From Mycobacterium sp. HUMS_12744610 (lineage in GTDB: Bacteria > Actinomycetota > Actinomycetes > Mycobacteriales > Mycobacteriaceae), in the NCBI RefSeq assembly GCF_041206865.1, contig NZ_JBGEDP010000001.1, positions 496,001 to 560,000 on the forward strand: DNA of 64,000 nucleotides, in the 5' to 3' direction. A program made the position numbers and the translations under genes. Positions within the stretch are counted from its first letter, which is position 1. Every line of letters begins with the position of its first letter. Of the stretch, positions 30,771-41,090 are shown in pieces. The notes under the pieces were generated by a model. That model did not search any database. It saw nothing but the letters and a program-made list of their open reading frames with translations, and was not told where the DNA came from.

Positions 30771-32183
30771 TTATGCGTCCAGCCGCCGCGGTCCCGGGGG
30801 CGTGGCGCTGCGGTGATCGGCGATGTCGATCATGTGCTCGAGCGCCGCGACGATGGTCGGTGCCCGCAGCGCCCGCATGCCGCGCGGCACGATCTCGCGT
30901 CGGGGGTTGTCCCCGTCGGGAATCAGGGCGATGGTGAATCCCTGGCGTGCGGCCTCGCCCAGCCGCCGCTCCATCCCGCCGACCCGGCGCAGGTCGCCCG
31001 CGAGGCCGACCTCGCCGATCATCACCGCCGTCGTCGGCAGCGGCAGGTCGGCGTATGCCGACGCGAGCGCCAGCGCGACGGCCAGATCCGAGGACGGGTC
31101 GGTCAACCGCATGCCGCCCACGGTCGACAGGTAGACGTCGTTGACGGCGATGTTCAACCTGGCGTGCTTCTCCAGCACGGCGCCGATCATCGCGGCGCGG
31201 GAGTGGTCGATTCCGCTGACGGCGCGCCGTGGTGACCCGCCGGAAGGCGTCGCCAGCAACGCCTGGACCTCGCCGATCAGCGGCCGCTTCCCGTCCAGTG
31301 CCACGGTGATCGCGGTCCCCGGGACCGGCGCCGGCCGCTGGTCCAGGAACAGGTTCGATGGGTCGGCGACACCCTCGATGCCGTTGTCGTGCAACATGAA
31401 ACAGCCGACCTCGTCGGCCGCGCCGAAGCGGTTCTTCACGCCACGGACCATGCGCAGCGGACCGTTGCGGTCGCCCTCGAAATGCAGCACGACGTCGACG
31501 AGGTGTTCCAGTGACCGCGGCCCGGCTATCGCCCCGTCCTTGGTGACGTGGCCGACCAGGATCAGCGCGAAGCCGCCGGCCTTCGCGGCCGCGGTCAGGG
31601 CGGCGGTGACCGCGCGCACCTGCGTGACGCCGCCGGCGACGCCGTCGGCCTCGGTCGTGGACATGGTCTGTACCGAGTCCACGACGACTAGCGCGGGTTT
31701 CACCGTCGCGATGTGCTCCAGCACCGCGTGCACGTCCGATTCGGCGGCCAGGTAGAGCTGGTCACCGCCGCATCCGGTGCGGTCGGCGCGCAGCCTGATC
31801 TGGCCGGCGGACTCCTCACCGGAGACGTAGAGCGCGCGCCGGCCCGACTGCGCACACCGATGGGCGACCTCGAGCAGCAGCGTCGACTTGCCCGCGCCGG
31901 GGTCGCCGGCCAGCAGCGTGACCGATCCGGGCACCACACCGCCCCCGAGCACCCGGTCCAGTTCGTCGACACCGGTCGAGCGGTGCCGGCTGGCGTCGGG
32001 TTGCACGGAGGTGATCGGAACGGCCCGGGACGCGGGCGGCCCCCGGCGGGCGCCACCGACCGCGCTGAGCACCGCGACCTCGTCGACCGTGCCCCAGGTG
32101 CCGCATTCCAGACAGCGGCCCACCCACTTGGCGGTGACGTGGCGGCATTCCGAGCAGCGGTATTGGGAGCGCGTGTTTGCCAC
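30771..32183 (-). CDS. radA: DNA repair ATPase RadA
   Basis: A 470-residue RecA-like helicase for branched recombination intermediates. N-terminal zinc finger CSEC...CLEC, Walker [10 protein letters not shown], RadA signature [10 protein letters not shown], and the C-terminal Lon-like domain ([33 protein letters not shown]). The GTG 32183 start ([10 protein letters not shown]) has TACGTT 6 nt upstream. The frame is open further but without family similarity. Confidence 0.95.
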   Translation of the reverse strand: MANTRSQYRCSECRHVTAKWVGRCLECGTWGTVDEVAVLSAVGGARRGPPASRAVPITSVQPDASRHRSTGVDELDRVLGGGVVPGSVTLLAGDPGAGKSTLLLEVAHRCAQSGRRALYVSGEESAGQIRLRADRTGCGGDQLYLAAESDVHAVLEHIATVKPALVVVDSVQTMSTTEADGVAGGVTQVRAVTAALTAAAKAGGFALILVGHVTKDGAIAGPRSLEHLVDVVLHFEGDRNGPLRMVRGVKNRFGAADEVGCFMLHDNGIEGVADPSNLFLDQRPAPVPGTAITVALDGKRPLIGEVQALLATPSGGSPRRAVSGIDHSRAAMIGAVLEKHARLNIAVNDVYLSTVGGMRLTDPSSDLAVALALASAYADLPLPTTAVMIGEVGLAGDLRRVGGMERRLGEAARQGFTIALIPDGDNPRREIVPRGMRALRAPTIVAALEHMIDIADHRSATPPGPRRLDA

Positions 32184-32242
32184 GCCATGAACGTATCGGG
32201 CGGGTCCGACAAGCCCGGCGTGACAGGCCGGGAACGCCCGGG

Positions 32243-32776
32243 TCAGACCTCCGGAGAGGTCACCGGGGCTGAGATCGGCACGAGCACGCTGGCCTGCCCG
32301 GCCTTCTCGAAATTGAAGGTGAAGTGGTAGTTGAGGCCGTTGGTGATCGGCTTGGCCAGGGTGATGGTCGCCCTGGCCGCGGTGTCGGAGTCGATCGGGC
32401 CCGGGGCGACGTACTTGCCCTCCGGTTCGCCGATGAACAACATTCCGCCGGCGGGGATGCGGGTGTCGCCGGACACGGTCACCGTGCCGATCTCGCTGGT
32501 GATGCCCACGAGGTTGTCGGTGGTGTCCGGGGACTCGTTGACGGCCACCAGCGCCAGGTCCACCGTGCGGCCCGGCTGCAGGAAGTCGCCGCGCTGAACG
32601 GCTTGGATGCGGATGTTCCGCAGCGCCACGTGCTGGATCGTCACCTTGTTCCCGTTGATGGCCGGATCCTGGAGCGCCGTCTGCGAAACCTGGCCGGCTC
32701 CGCAGCCGCTGAGCAGGGCGGCCAAGCCCAGAACGGCGATGACGGCAAGGGGGAGGCGGATCTTGGAACGGTTCAC
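32243..32776 (-). CDS. lpqE: Lipoprotein LpqE
   Basis: A 177-residue exported lipoprotein with signal peptide [19 protein letters not shown] (lipobox LSGC) and a beta-rich body ([36 protein letters not shown]) of the PCu(A)C-like copper chaperone type, though the usual Met/His copper ligands are not obvious. GTG 32776 has a perfectly spaced AGGAGG. It corresponds to Rv3584. Divergent from carD. Confidence 0.85.
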   Translation of the reverse strand: MNRSKIRLPLAVIAVLGLAALLSGCGAGQVSQTALQDPAINGNKVTIQHVALRNIRIQAVQRGDFLQPGRTVDLALVAVNESPDTTDNLVGITSEIGTVTVSGDTRIPAGGMLFIGEPEGKYVAPGPIDSDTAARATITLAKPITNGLNYHFTFNFEKAGQASVLVPISAPVTSPEV

Positions 32777-32950
32777 TCGGTGCCTCCTGGCGGGCCGGTT
32801 CGACTTGGCAACGATGCGCATTCGCCTTTGCAACTATGCAGAGTAGTAGGAACCCGCCGACCGCGGTAGCGCGGGGCGCAGGACGGGCGGGGTGACCTGC
32901 GTAACGGGCCTCCGGTAGACTACCTAAAGGGTAAAAACGAGGAGATGGAT

Positions 32951-32992
32951 GTGTGTCCCATTGCACGTCTTGCTCCTCCTGTCAACCCCTAA
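32951..32992 (+). CDS. Candidate 13-codon leader ORF upstream of carD
   Basis: GTG TGT CCC ... TAA encodes [19 protein letters not shown] (32939-32944) is spaced 6 nt from the GTG, and that Shine-Dalgarno can pair with CTCCTC (32973-32978) inside the ORF. A TAGACT -10 (32916-32921) lies inside a GGTAG-A-CTACC inverted repeat. The 307-nt lpqE-carD gap holds this, the carD promoter, and nothing else I can name. Confidence 0.4.
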   Translation: MCPIARLAPPVNP

Positions 32993-33034
32993 CCTACGCG
33001 TGTTGTGCCTCTGACCTGCACTGTTGCTTCGCGC

Positions 33035-33057
33035 GTGTTGGGCCGCCGTGTTAGGAT
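33035..33057 (+). promoter_or_regulatory. carD promoter with extended -10
   Basis: TGTTAGGAT (33049-33057) reads as TGN plus TAGGAT, an extended -10, 26 nt before the carD ATG. The -35 region is weak, as expected for an extended -10. Confidence 0.55.
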
Positions 33058-33059
33058 GA

Positions 33060-33572
<513 letters not shown>

Positions 33573-33577
33573 AGGCC

Positions 33578-34261
33578 GTGGCTGTGGTGGTCGCGGTTGT
33601 CCCGGCGGCGGGCTCCGGCCAACGGTTGGCCGCCGGCATTGCGAAGGCATTCTGTGAGGTCGACGGGCGCACCCTGCTGGAACGCGCCGTCACCGGCCTG
33701 CTGGAGTCGGGGGTCGTCGACCGGGTGGTCGCGGCCGTCCCCCCCGACCGTGTCGACCAGGCCGGACAGTCGCTGGCCGGGCGGGCCACCGTCGTGGCCG
33801 GCGGAGCCGACCGCTACGAGTCGGTGCGCTTGGCGCTGTCGGCCCTCGACGAGTCGGATCACCCGGACTACGTGCTGGTGCACGACGCCGCCCGCGCGCT
33901 CACACCGCCCACACTGATCGTGCGCGTGGTCGAGGCGCTGCGCGCCGGCCATCCCGCGGTCGTGCCGGCGCTGCCTTTGCACGACACCATCAAGGCCGTG
34001 GACGCCAACGGGGTGGTACTGGGCACCCCGGAGCGGGCCGGGCTGCGAGCCGTGCAGACGCCGCAGGGGTTCGCCACCGACCTGCTGTTGCGCGCCTATC
34101 GGGCCGTTCGGGGTAGCGGGGGCGCCGGCGGCTTCACCGACGACGCGTCCCTCGTCGAGCATGTCGGCGGCCAGGTTCAGGTGGTCGACGGTGACCCGCT
34201 GGCGTTCAAGATCACCACCCAGCTCGATCTGTTGCTGGCCGAGGCGATCGTGCGCCGATGA
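33578..34261 (+). CDS. ispD: 2-C-methyl-D-erythritol 4-phosphate cytidylyltransferase
   Basis: A 227-residue MEP-pathway enzyme. Nucleotide-binding [17 protein letters not shown] with KAF, the [11 protein letters not shown] loop, the [17 protein letters not shown] block and the C-terminal [31 protein letters not shown] 33578 lies 5 nt after carD with GAAGG overlapping the carD stop. The stop overlaps ispF (ATGA). Confidence 0.95.
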   Translation: MAVVVAVVPAAGSGQRLAAGIAKAFCEVDGRTLLERAVTGLLESGVVDRVVAAVPPDRVDQAGQSLAGRATVVAGGADRYESVRLALSALDESDHPDYVLVHDAARALTPPTLIVRVVEALRAGHPAVVPALPLHDTIKAVDANGVVLGTPERAGLRAVQTPQGFATDLLLRAYRAVRGSGGAGGFTDDASLVEHVGGQVQVVDGDPLAFKITTQLDLLLAEAIVRR

Positions 34262-34737
34262 CCCAGCTGCCCCGCGTCGGTCTGGGGACCGACGTCCACC
34301 CGATCCAGCCCGGGCGCCCCTGCTGGCTGGTCGGGCTGTTGTTCCCGGACGCCGACGGCTGCGCCGGCCACTCCGACGGCGACGTCGGGGCGCACGCGCT
34401 CTGCGACGCGGTGCTGTCGGCGGCGGGGCTGGGCGACATCGGCGCCGTGTTCGGTGTCGACGATCCGCGCTGGAAGGATGTCAGCGGCGCCGACATGCTA
34501 ACCCACGTCGCCGACCTGATCTCGCGCCACGGCTTCCGGGTGGGCAACGCCGCGGTGCAGGTGATCGGCAACCGGCCGAAGATCGGCCCGCGCCGCGCCG
34601 AGGCGCAGCAGGTGCTGTCGGGTCTGCTGCGGGCGCCGGTGTCGGTGTCGGCGACGACCACCGACGGGCTGGGCCTGACCGGCCGCGGCGAGGGTCTGGC
34701 CGCCGTCGCCACCGCGTTGGTGGTCCCGATCGGGTAG
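34258..34737 (+). CDS. ispF: 2-C-methyl-D-erythritol 2,4-cyclodiphosphate synthase
   Basis: A 159-residue trimeric zinc enzyme, next-but-one step of the MEP isoprenoid pathway after IspD. The metal ligands are in GTDVHPI (Asp/His) and [17 protein letters not shown] (His); GDIGAVF and [17 protein letters not shown] are conserved. Coupled to ispD by ATGA. Confidence 0.97.
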   Translation: MTQLPRVGLGTDVHPIQPGRPCWLVGLLFPDADGCAGHSDGDVGAHALCDAVLSAAGLGDIGAVFGVDDPRWKDVSGADMLTHVADLISRHGFRVGNAAVQVIGNRPKIGPRRAEAQQVLSGLLRAPVSVSATTTDGLGLTGRGEGLAAVATALVVPIG

Positions 34738-34772
34738 CGCCCGCTGCGGGCGGGGCGGCCGTAACCAGCAGG

Positions 34773-34789
34773 TAAGCTGGCACGTCGTG
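34773..34789 (+). promoter_or_regulatory. Probable leaderless promoter and start of cysS
   Basis: TAAGCT at 34773-34778 followed by 8 nt and GTG 34787. The block TAAGCTGGCACGTCGTGA matches the lysS block at 11551 in 17 of 18 positions. Confidence 0.6.
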
Positions 34790-36196
34790 ACCGATCGCGC
34801 CCGCATGCGGCTACACGACACGGCGGCCGGCGCCGTGCGTGACTTTGTTCCGTTGCGCGCGGGCCACGTTTCGATCTACCTGTGCGGCGCCACCGTCCAG
34901 GGTCAGCCGCACATCGGGCACGTGCGCAGCGGGGTGGCCTTCGACATCCTGCGCCGCTGGCTGATCGCCCGCGGCTACGACGTGGCGTTCATCCGCAACG
35001 TGACCGACATCGACGACAAGATCCTCAACAAGGCCGCCGCGGCTGGCCGGCCGTGGTGGGAATGGGCGGCCACCTACGAGCGCGCGTTCACCGCGGCCTA
35101 CGACGCGCTGGACGTCTTGCCGCCGTCCGCGGAGCCCCGGGCGACCGGGCACATCACCCAGATGGTCGAGCTGATGCAGCGCCTGATCGAGACGGGGCAC
35201 GCCTACGCCGCCTGCGGGGACGTCTACTTCGACGTGCTCAGCTACCCCGAGTACGGGCAGCTGTCCGGGCACCGGATCGACGACGTCCACCAGGGTGAGG
35301 GCGCGGCCACCGGCAAGCGGGACCCGCGCGACTTCACCCTCTGGAAGGGCGCCAAGCCCGGCGAGCCGTCGTGGCCCACGCCCTGGGGCCGCGGCCGCCC
35401 GGGCTGGCACCTGGAATGCTCGGCGATGGCGCATACCTACCTCGGCGCGGAATTTGACATCCACTGCGGCGGAATGGATCTGGTTTTTCCCCACCACGAG
35501 AACGAGATCGCGCAGAGCCGCGCGGCCGGCGACGGGTTCGCCCGCTACTGGCTGCACAACGGCTGGGTGACGATGGGTGGGGAGAAGATGAGCAAGTCGC
35601 TGGGCAACGTGTTGTCGATACCGGCGATGCTGCAGCGGGTCCGCCCGGCCGAACTGCGCTACTACCTGGGCAGCGCGCACTACCGGTCGATGCTGGAGTT
35701 CTCCGAGACCGCCCTGCAGGACGCGGTCAAAGCCTATGTCGGGGTCGAGGAGTTCCTGCACCGCGTCCGCGCCCGGGTCGGTGCCGTCGAGCCGGGCGAA
35801 TGGACCCCACGGTTCGCCGCGGCACTCGACGACGACCTGGCGGTTCCCGTCGCCCTGGCCGAAATCCATCACGCCCGCGCGGAAGGCAACCGGGCGCTCG
35901 ATGCCGGCGATCACGAAGGTGCGCTCGAGCACGCCGGCGCGATCCGCGCGATGATGGGCATCCTGGGCTGCGACCCGCTCGACGAACGCTGGGAAACCCG
36001 CGACGAGACCTCGGCGGCGCTGGCCGCCGTCGACGTGCTGGTGCGCGCCGAACTGGAGCACCGGCAACGGGCCCGTCAGGAGCGCGACTGGGCCCTGGCC
36101 GACGAGATCCGCGATCGGCTCAACGAGGCCGGTGTCGAGGTCACCGACACCGCGGACGGGCCGCAGTGGTCGCTGCGCGGCGACGGGAGCAGGTAA
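34787..36196 (+). CDS. cysS: Cysteinyl-tRNA synthetase
   Basis: A 469-residue class I synthetase. HIGH is PHIGH ([14 protein letters not shown]) and KMSKS is [11 protein letters not shown]; zinc ligands include C (YLCGATV), C and H of LECSAMAH and the following [19 protein letters not shown]. The C-terminal anticodon domain ends GPQWSLRGD. This is CysS1 rather than the mycothiol ligase MshC by length and KMSKS context. It is followed immediately by rlmB. Confidence 0.96.
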   Translation: MTDRARMRLHDTAAGAVRDFVPLRAGHVSIYLCGATVQGQPHIGHVRSGVAFDILRRWLIARGYDVAFIRNVTDIDDKILNKAAAAGRPWWEWAATYERAFTAAYDALDVLPPSAEPRATGHITQMVELMQRLIETGHAYAACGDVYFDVLSYPEYGQLSGHRIDDVHQGEGAATGKRDPRDFTLWKGAKPGEPSWPTPWGRGRPGWHLECSAMAHTYLGAEFDIHCGGMDLVFPHHENEIAQSRAAGDGFARYWLHNGWVTMGGEKMSKSLGNVLSIPAMLQRVRPAELRYYLGSAHYRSMLEFSETALQDAVKAYVGVEEFLHRVRARVGAVEPGEWTPRFAAALDDDLAVPVALAEIHHARAEGNRALDAGDHEGALEHAGAIRAMMGILGCDPLDERWETRDETSAALAAVDVLVRAELEHRQRARQERDWALADEIRDRLNEAGVEVTDTADGPQWSLRGDGSR

Positions 36197-37132
36197 ATGG
36201 CCGGCAACTCGCGGCGCCGCGGCGCGGTGCGCAAGTCGGGAACCAAGAAGGGGCCGACGGTCGGGTCGGGCGGCCAGCGTCGCCGCGCGCTCGAGGGACG
36301 CGGGCCCACACCGCCGGCGCACATGCGGCCCAATCATCCCGCCGCCAAGCGCACGCAGCAGGCCCAGCCGCGCAGGCCCGCGCGGGGTAAAGCCGACGAG
36401 ACCGAGACGGTGCTCGGCCGCAACCCGGTGCTGGAGTGTCTGCGCGCCGGTGTGCCGGCGACCGCGCTCTACGTCGCCCTGGGCGTCGAAGCCGACGAGC
36501 GGCTTACCGAATCGGTTGCGCGGGCCGCGGATTCGGGGATCTCGATCCTCGAGGTGCCGCGCTCGGACCTGGACCGCATGACCGCCAACCACCTGCACCA
36601 GGGCATCGCGTTGCAGGTGCCGCCGTACGACTACGCCCACCCCGCCGACCTGCTCGCCGACGCCCTCGGCTCGCCGCCGGCGCTGCTGGTCGCGCTGGAC
36701 AACATCTCCGATCCGCGCAACCTGGGCGCCATCGTGCGTTCGGTGGCGGCGTTCGGCGGCCACGGCGTGCTGATCCCGCAGCGGCGATCGGCGTCGGTGA
36801 CGGCGGTGGCCTGGCGCACCAGCGCCGGCGCGGCGGCCCGCATTCCGGTGGCGCGGGCCACCAATCTCACCAGGACGCTGAAGGATTGGGCCGACAAGGG
36901 ACTGCGAGTCGTCGGCCTGGACGCCGGTGGCGACACCGCGCTCGACGGCCTGGACGGCACCGACCCGCTGGTGGTGGTCGTCGGCTCGGAAGGCAAGGGA
37001 CTTTCGCGGCTGGTGCGGCAGAACTGTGACGAGGTGGTGTCGATCCCGATGGCCGGCGATACCGAGTCACTGAACGCCTCGGTGGCCGCCGGGGTGGTGC
37101 TCGCCGAGATAGCCCGCCAGCGCAGGAGCTAG
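36197..37132 (+). CDS. rlmB: 23S rRNA 2'-O-ribose methyltransferase RlmB-type (SpoU family)
   Basis: A 311-residue enzyme. The basic N-terminal extension (about 65 residues) is followed by a substrate-binding domain ([13 protein letters not shown]) and the knotted SPOUT domain with [26 protein letters not shown] and [15 protein letters not shown]. The ATG directly abuts the cysS stop (TAAATG). Named by similarity to TrmH/RlmB; specificity for G2251 is inferred. Confidence 0.92.
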   Translation: MAGNSRRRGAVRKSGTKKGPTVGSGGQRRRALEGRGPTPPAHMRPNHPAAKRTQQAQPRRPARGKADETETVLGRNPVLECLRAGVPATALYVALGVEADERLTESVARAADSGISILEVPRSDLDRMTANHLHQGIALQVPPYDYAHPADLLADALGSPPALLVALDNISDPRNLGAIVRSVAAFGGHGVLIPQRRSASVTAVAWRTSAGAAARIPVARATNLTRTLKDWADKGLRVVGLDAGGDTALDGLDGTDPLVVVVGSEGKGLSRLVRQNCDEVVSIPMAGDTESLNASVAAGVVLAEIARQRRS

Positions 37133-37137
37133 CCTCT

Positions 37138-38157
37138 TTGGCCGAGCAGACGCAGAATCGCCCAAAACGGGCAGTTTCCCGGCGATTCTGCGTCTGCTCG
37201 CGCACATGGGGTGCGCTGCTGGCGGCAGTGACGCTCCTGGCCCCAACGGCCTCCGCGCAACCGCCCGGCTTCGATCTGCAGGCGCACCGCGGCGGGCGCG
37301 GCGAGACCACCGAGGAATCGCTGCGGGCGTTCGCCAAGTCGATCGAATTAGGCGTCACCACCCTCGAATTCGACATCGTCCTCACCGAAGACGGGCAGCC
37401 GCTGGTGTGGCACGACGCGACGATCGAGCCCGAGAAGTGCTCGGACACCGCGGCCGCGTTCCCGCACGACCCCCGGTACCCCTACGTCGGCAAGCTGGTG
37501 CACGACCTGACGCTGGCGCAGATCCGCACCCTGGACTGCGGCAAGCGGCTCCCCGATTTTCCCGACGCGGAAGTTTTGCGGGGCAACAGGATAGCGGTCC
37601 TGCCGGAGGTGTTCGCGCTCGCCGATTCCTACCGCGCCGACATCCGCTACAACATCGAGACCAAGGTGGAGGCCGACCGGCCCGCGGATTCGGCCGACCC
37701 CCAGCAGTTCGTCGACGTGATACTGGCCGCGGTCCGGGCGGCGGGCAAGGCCGATCGCGTGGAGATACAGAGCTTCGACTGGCGGACGCTACCGCTGGTG
37801 CGCCGGGCCGACCCGTTGATTCCCCTGGCGGCGTTGTGGGACCACACGACGTGGGTACCGGATTCGCCGTGGTTGAACGGCGTCGACCCAGCCTTCGTCG
37901 GGGATCCTCTCGTCGGGGCGATGCTGGTCGGTGCAGACACCGCCTCGCCGGACTACACGCTGGTGGACAAAGCCTTCGTGGACCGCGCGCACGCGTTGGG
38001 GCTCAGGGTCATTCCGTGGACCGTCGACGACGCCGCCGACATGCGCGATCAGATCGCCGACGGGGTCGACGGGCTGATCACCGACTACCCGACGCTGGCG
38101 CGCAGCGTAATGGCCGGGCTCGGTATGCCGCTGCCGCCGGCCTACCACCGGAACTAG
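37138..38157 (+). CDS. Secreted glycerophosphodiester phosphodiesterase
   Basis: A GDPD TIM-barrel enzyme hydrolysing glycerophosphodiesters. After a hydrophobic signal segment WGALLAAVTLLAPTASA come HRGGRGETTEESLRAF (catalytic His), LEFDIVLTEDGQPLVWHDATI (Glu, Asp, second His), NIETKVE and the C-terminal WTVDDAADMRDQIADGVDGLITDYP. The only start giving a complete signal peptide is TTG 37138, whose first 20 codons are the arms of the hairpin at 37143-37200; a repeat may have replaced the original start. A GTG at 37228 inside the hydrophobic segment is a poorer alternative. Confidence 0.8.
   Translation: MAEQTQNRPKRAVSRRFCVCSRTWGALLAAVTLLAPTASAQPPGFDLQAHRGGRGETTEESLRAFAKSIELGVTTLEFDIVLTEDGQPLVWHDATIEPEKCSDTAAAFPHDPRYPYVGKLVHDLTLAQIRTLDCGKRLPDFPDAEVLRGNRIAVLPEVFALADSYRADIRYNIETKVEADRPADSADPQQFVDVILAAVRAAGKADRVEIQSFDWRTLPLVRRADPLIPLAALWDHTTWVPDSPWLNGVDPAFVGDPLVGAMLVGADTASPDYTLVDKAFVDRAHALGLRVIPWTVDDAADMRDQIADGVDGLITDYPTLARSVMAGLGMPLPPAYHRN
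37143..37200. repeat. 20-bp perfect inverted repeat with 18-nt loop
   Basis: Arms CGAGCAGACGCAGAATCGCC (37143-37162) and its exact complement (37181-37200). It lies 10 nt after rlmB and over the N-terminal coding part of the next gene. It could act as a terminator or be a dispersed mycobacterial palindromic repeat. Confidence 0.85.
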
Positions 38158-39392
38158 AGGCCCAGCAGCCGCGCACTCGCCCACAGGGCGACCACGGCCG
38201 CCACCAGGCTCACCGGAACGGTGCACAGCCCGAGGCGGTTGTACTCCCCGACCCCGAATTCGACATCGTGACGGCGCAACACGCCGCGCCACAACAGGTT
38301 CGACAGCGAGCCGACGTAGGTCAGATTGGGGCCGATGTTGACCCCGAGCAGCACCGCGAGCACGGCGACCGGCCCGGCGGGCGCCACCAGCGGCAACAAC
38401 ACCAGCGTCGCCGGCAGGTTGTTGACGATGTTGGCCAGCACCGCGGCCACCGCGGCGATCGCCAGCAGCGCAGCGAGACCCGAACCGGACGGCAGCACAT
38501 GGGACATGGCGGCATCCATCCCGTTGAGCATGACCGCGTGCACCACCACGCCGAGCCCCAGCACGAACACCAGGAACGACACGCTCGCCGAGCCCACGAT
38601 CTCGACCACCGAGGTGTGCCCGCGACCGAGGCTGCGCATCGCCAGCACCGAGGCGCCGGCCAGCGCCACCCACGCCGGGGCCACCCCGACCGACTGGCCG
38701 ACCGCGAACCCGGCCAGCGTCAGCCCCACCACCACCAATACGAAAACCGGCGGGCGCGGCGCCGGATCGCGTTCCTCGGGTTGGGGTGTGACGCGCAGGT
38801 CCGCCGCGAAGAACCAGCGGAAGACCGCGTACACCACGGCGATGGTGACCAGCCAGGGCAACGCCATCACCAGGGCGAACCTGGTGAACGAGATGTCCGC
38901 CACGTGGAAGGCCAGCAGATTGGTCAGGTTCGACACCGGCAGCAGCAACGACGCGGCGTTGGCCAGGGAAGCGGTGGCGTAGGCGTAGGGGCGCACCGGC
39001 GTGCGCAGCAGGCGCACGCTGGCTAGCACCACCGGCGTCAGCAGCACCACGGTGGCGTCCAGGCTCAGCACGGCGGTGATGGTCGAGGCAATGACGAACA
39101 CCTGGCGCAGCAGCCCGTGCGACCCGACGCGTACCCGCGCGATCGCCGCACCCGCGGCCTCGAACAGGCCCTCGTCGTCGCACAGTTTGGCGAGCACCAG
39201 CACCGCCCCCAGGAACGCCACCACACCGGACAGGTCGGCGACCTGCCGCACCGCCTGGTGCACCGAGATCGCGCCGGCCCCGACGAGGATGGCGGCCGCT
39301 GGGACCGCCGCGAAAGCCTCCGGCCAACCCGACGGGCGCAGCACGGCGAACCCGAGGACGACAGCGAGCAGCAACAGCGAAAGGGCCAGCAT
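38154..39392 (-). CDS. ArsB/NhaD-type anion permease (Rv3578-like)
   Basis: A 412-residue integral membrane protein with about 11-12 hydrophobic helices and two related halves. SLDATVVLLTPVVL and NIVNNLPATLVLLPL are typical ArsB/NhaD/CitM re-entrant motifs. It corresponds to Rv3578 (arsB2), but no arsC or metal-responsive arsR accompanies it, so arsenite export is not established. It is the last gene of a minus-strand series, 16 nt after the metallo-hydrolase. Confidence 0.8.
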   Translation of the reverse strand: MLALSLLLLAVVLGFAVLRPSGWPEAFAAVPAAAILVGAGAISVHQAVRQVADLSGVVAFLGAVLVLAKLCDDEGLFEAAGAAIARVRVGSHGLLRQVFVIASTITAVLSLDATVVLLTPVVLASVRLLRTPVRPYAYATASLANAASLLLPVSNLTNLLAFHVADISFTRFALVMALPWLVTIAVVYAVFRWFFAADLRVTPQPEERDPAPRPPVFVLVVVGLTLAGFAVGQSVGVAPAWVALAGASVLAMRSLGRGHTSVVEIVGSASVSFLVFVLGLGVVVHAVMLNGMDAAMSHVLPSGSGLAALLAIAAVAAVLANIVNNLPATLVLLPLVAPAGPVAVLAVLLGVNIGPNLTYVGSLSNLLWRGVLRRHDVEFGVGEYNRLGLCTVPVSLVAAVVALWASARLLGL

Positions 39393-39408
39393 CACGATTC
39401 GATCCGTC

Positions 39409-40323
39409 TCACGCCCACGGGTTCTCGCGCCGCCACACCGTGGGCAGGTGCAGCGCGACGCCGTCCCGTGCGGCCAGTTCGTCGAGAATTCGGATGGATA
39501 CGTCCAGGTCGTCGCCCGCATAGGGCAGGGCGCGCAACGGCTTGGACAGTGGGCGGAAGAAGTCGTCCCAGTGGACCAGGATCGCCCTGCGCGCGCCCAC
39601 CGCGCGCACGGTCTGCGTCCAGTAGTCGACGAGGTAGGACCGAGGCTGAAGGCCGAGCTGGCCGACGCTGAGGTAGACCGCGTCCGCGCTCTGGCCGGCC
39701 AGCGCGCCCTCGACGAAGCCGGCGCTGCCCTGGATCAGCAGCCGCCGGCCAGACGGCAGGTGGTGCACCAGCGCCGACCATGCCTCTCCGCAGCGGTAGG
39801 CCGACGCGCGCACCGGCGGGGTCAGCGGCGCATCGATCACCCCGGGAAACCGGTCGGGCGGGCAGTGCCGCGACCGGACCAGCGTGACGTCGTAGGCGCC
39901 CAACCGGATCGGTTCGCCGTCGACCGCGACGACCAGCCGGTTCGGTGCCAGGCCGTACCCCCGCCCGACATTGGCCGCCGATCGCCCGCCGACCAGCTGC
40001 GCGCCGGTGCGGTCGGCGACCAGGGCGGAGTCCAGGACGTGGTCGATGTGGGTGTGCACCGGGATGACCGCCGCGAGCCGGGACACCCTGGCGCGGGCGA
40101 GGCAGCCGTCGACGCGCGCCGGTGCCGGTGCCACGGTGCCCGCGGCGACCCGCGCCAGGGGAGGCCGGGAGAAGTACCCGTCGGTCATCAGCGCGGACGA
40201 CCCGTCGTCGACCAGCAGCGTCGACACGCCCAGCCAGGTCACCGAGAGCCCGGATTCGGCGGCGGGCACGTCGAAGCGGTCCGCATACCGCGCGATATCG
40301 GGCCGGCCGAGCCGCAGCCGCAT
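39409..40323 (-). CDS. Metallo-beta-lactamase-fold hydrolase (Rv3577-like)
   Basis: A 304-residue protein with the HxHxDH motif as PVHTHIDHVLDSAL and a further His near the C-terminus (LVHWDDFF). The core resembles the UlaG/NAPE-PLD-like branch. Substrate unknown. Start overlaps the pxpA stop (ATGA), so they are translated together. Confidence 0.82.
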   Translation of the reverse strand: MRLRLGRPDIARYADRFDVPAAESGLSVTWLGVSTLLVDDGSSALMTDGYFSRPPLARVAAGTVAPAPARVDGCLARARVSRLAAVIPVHTHIDHVLDSALVADRTGAQLVGGRSAANVGRGYGLAPNRLVVAVDGEPIRLGAYDVTLVRSRHCPPDRFPGVIDAPLTPPVRASAYRCGEAWSALVHHLPSGRRLLIQGSAGFVEGALAGQSADAVYLSVGQLGLQPRSYLVDYWTQTVRAVGARRAILVHWDDFFRPLSKPLRALPYAGDDLDVSIRILDELAARDGVALHLPTVWRRENPWA

Positions 40324-41081
40324 CAGCAGAACGACCTGATGTCGGAGCCGGCGGCCCGCAGCCGGTCACGCACCGCGGTGGCGATCCGCACCGCGCCGGG
40401 CGAATCCCCGTGCACGCAAACCGATTCCACGTCGACGGCGACACGGGCGCCGTCGATCGCGGTGACGTGGCCCGAGGTCACCATGGTCGCGACGCGCTCG
40501 GCGATCGCCGCCGGGTCGTCGAGCACGGCACCGCGTTCCCGACGGGAGACCAGGCTGCCGTCCGGGTGGTAGGCGCGGTCGGCGAAAGCCTCGGCGACCG
40601 TGCGCAGGCCGAGGCGGGCCGCCTCCTCGAAGAAGGCCGAACCGGCCATGCCCAGCACCGGCAGGCCGGCGTCCACCAGGTGTACCGCCGCCGCCACGGC
40701 GGCAGCCTGCTCACGATTGGCGACGATCGTGTTGTACAGCGCGCCATGGGGTTTGACGTAGGACACCGTCGAACCGCACGCCTGGGCGATCGCCTGCAAC
40801 CCGCCGATCTGATAGACCACGTCGGCGAGCAGTTCCTCGGCGTCGACGTCGATGAAACGCCTGCCGAACCCGGCGAGGTCGCGGTAGCTCACCTGGGCCC
40901 CGATGCGCACCCCGCGCTCGGCGGCCGACCGGCACACCTGCAACAGGCCGGCGGGATCGCCCGCATGGAATCCGCACGCCACGTTGGCGCTCGTGACGAT
41001 CTCGAGCATCGCCTCGTCGTCGCCGAGACGCCAGACACCGAAACCCTCGCCCAGGTCGGCGTTCAGGTCGATTCGGGCCAC
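40323..41081 (-). CDS. pxpA: LamB/YcsF family protein, 5-oxoprolinase subunit A
   Basis: A 252-residue LamB/YcsF protein: IDLNADLGEGFGVWRLGDDEAMLEIV, ANVACGFHAGDP, and YVKPHGALYN are signature segments. PxpA works with PxpB and PxpC to open 5-oxoproline to glutamate; neither partner is within this window, so the functional unit is incomplete locally. It is 9 nt after znuB. Confidence 0.92.
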   Translation of the reverse strand: MARIDLNADLGEGFGVWRLGDDEAMLEIVTSANVACGFHAGDPAGLLQVCRSAAERGVRIGAQVSYRDLAGFGRRFIDVDAEELLADVVYQIGGLQAIAQACGSTVSYVKPHGALYNTIVANREQAAAVAAAVHLVDAGLPVLGMAGSAFFEEAARLGLRTVAEAFADRAYHPDGSLVSRRERGAVLDDPAAIAERVATMVTSGHVTAIDGARVAVDVESVCVHGDSPGAVRIATAVRDRLRAAGSDIRSFC

Positions 41082-41090
41082 GTGCCCAGC

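Noticed and set aside
37143..37200. Hairpin as a CRISPR-like or transposon end
   Set aside because: Only one copy is visible in the window, with no spacer array and no transposase nearby.
38154..39392. Arsenic-resistance operon
   Set aside because: Only an ArsB-like permease is present; no arsenate reductase or arsenic-type ArsR lies near, and the gene is at the end of a zinc-type operon.
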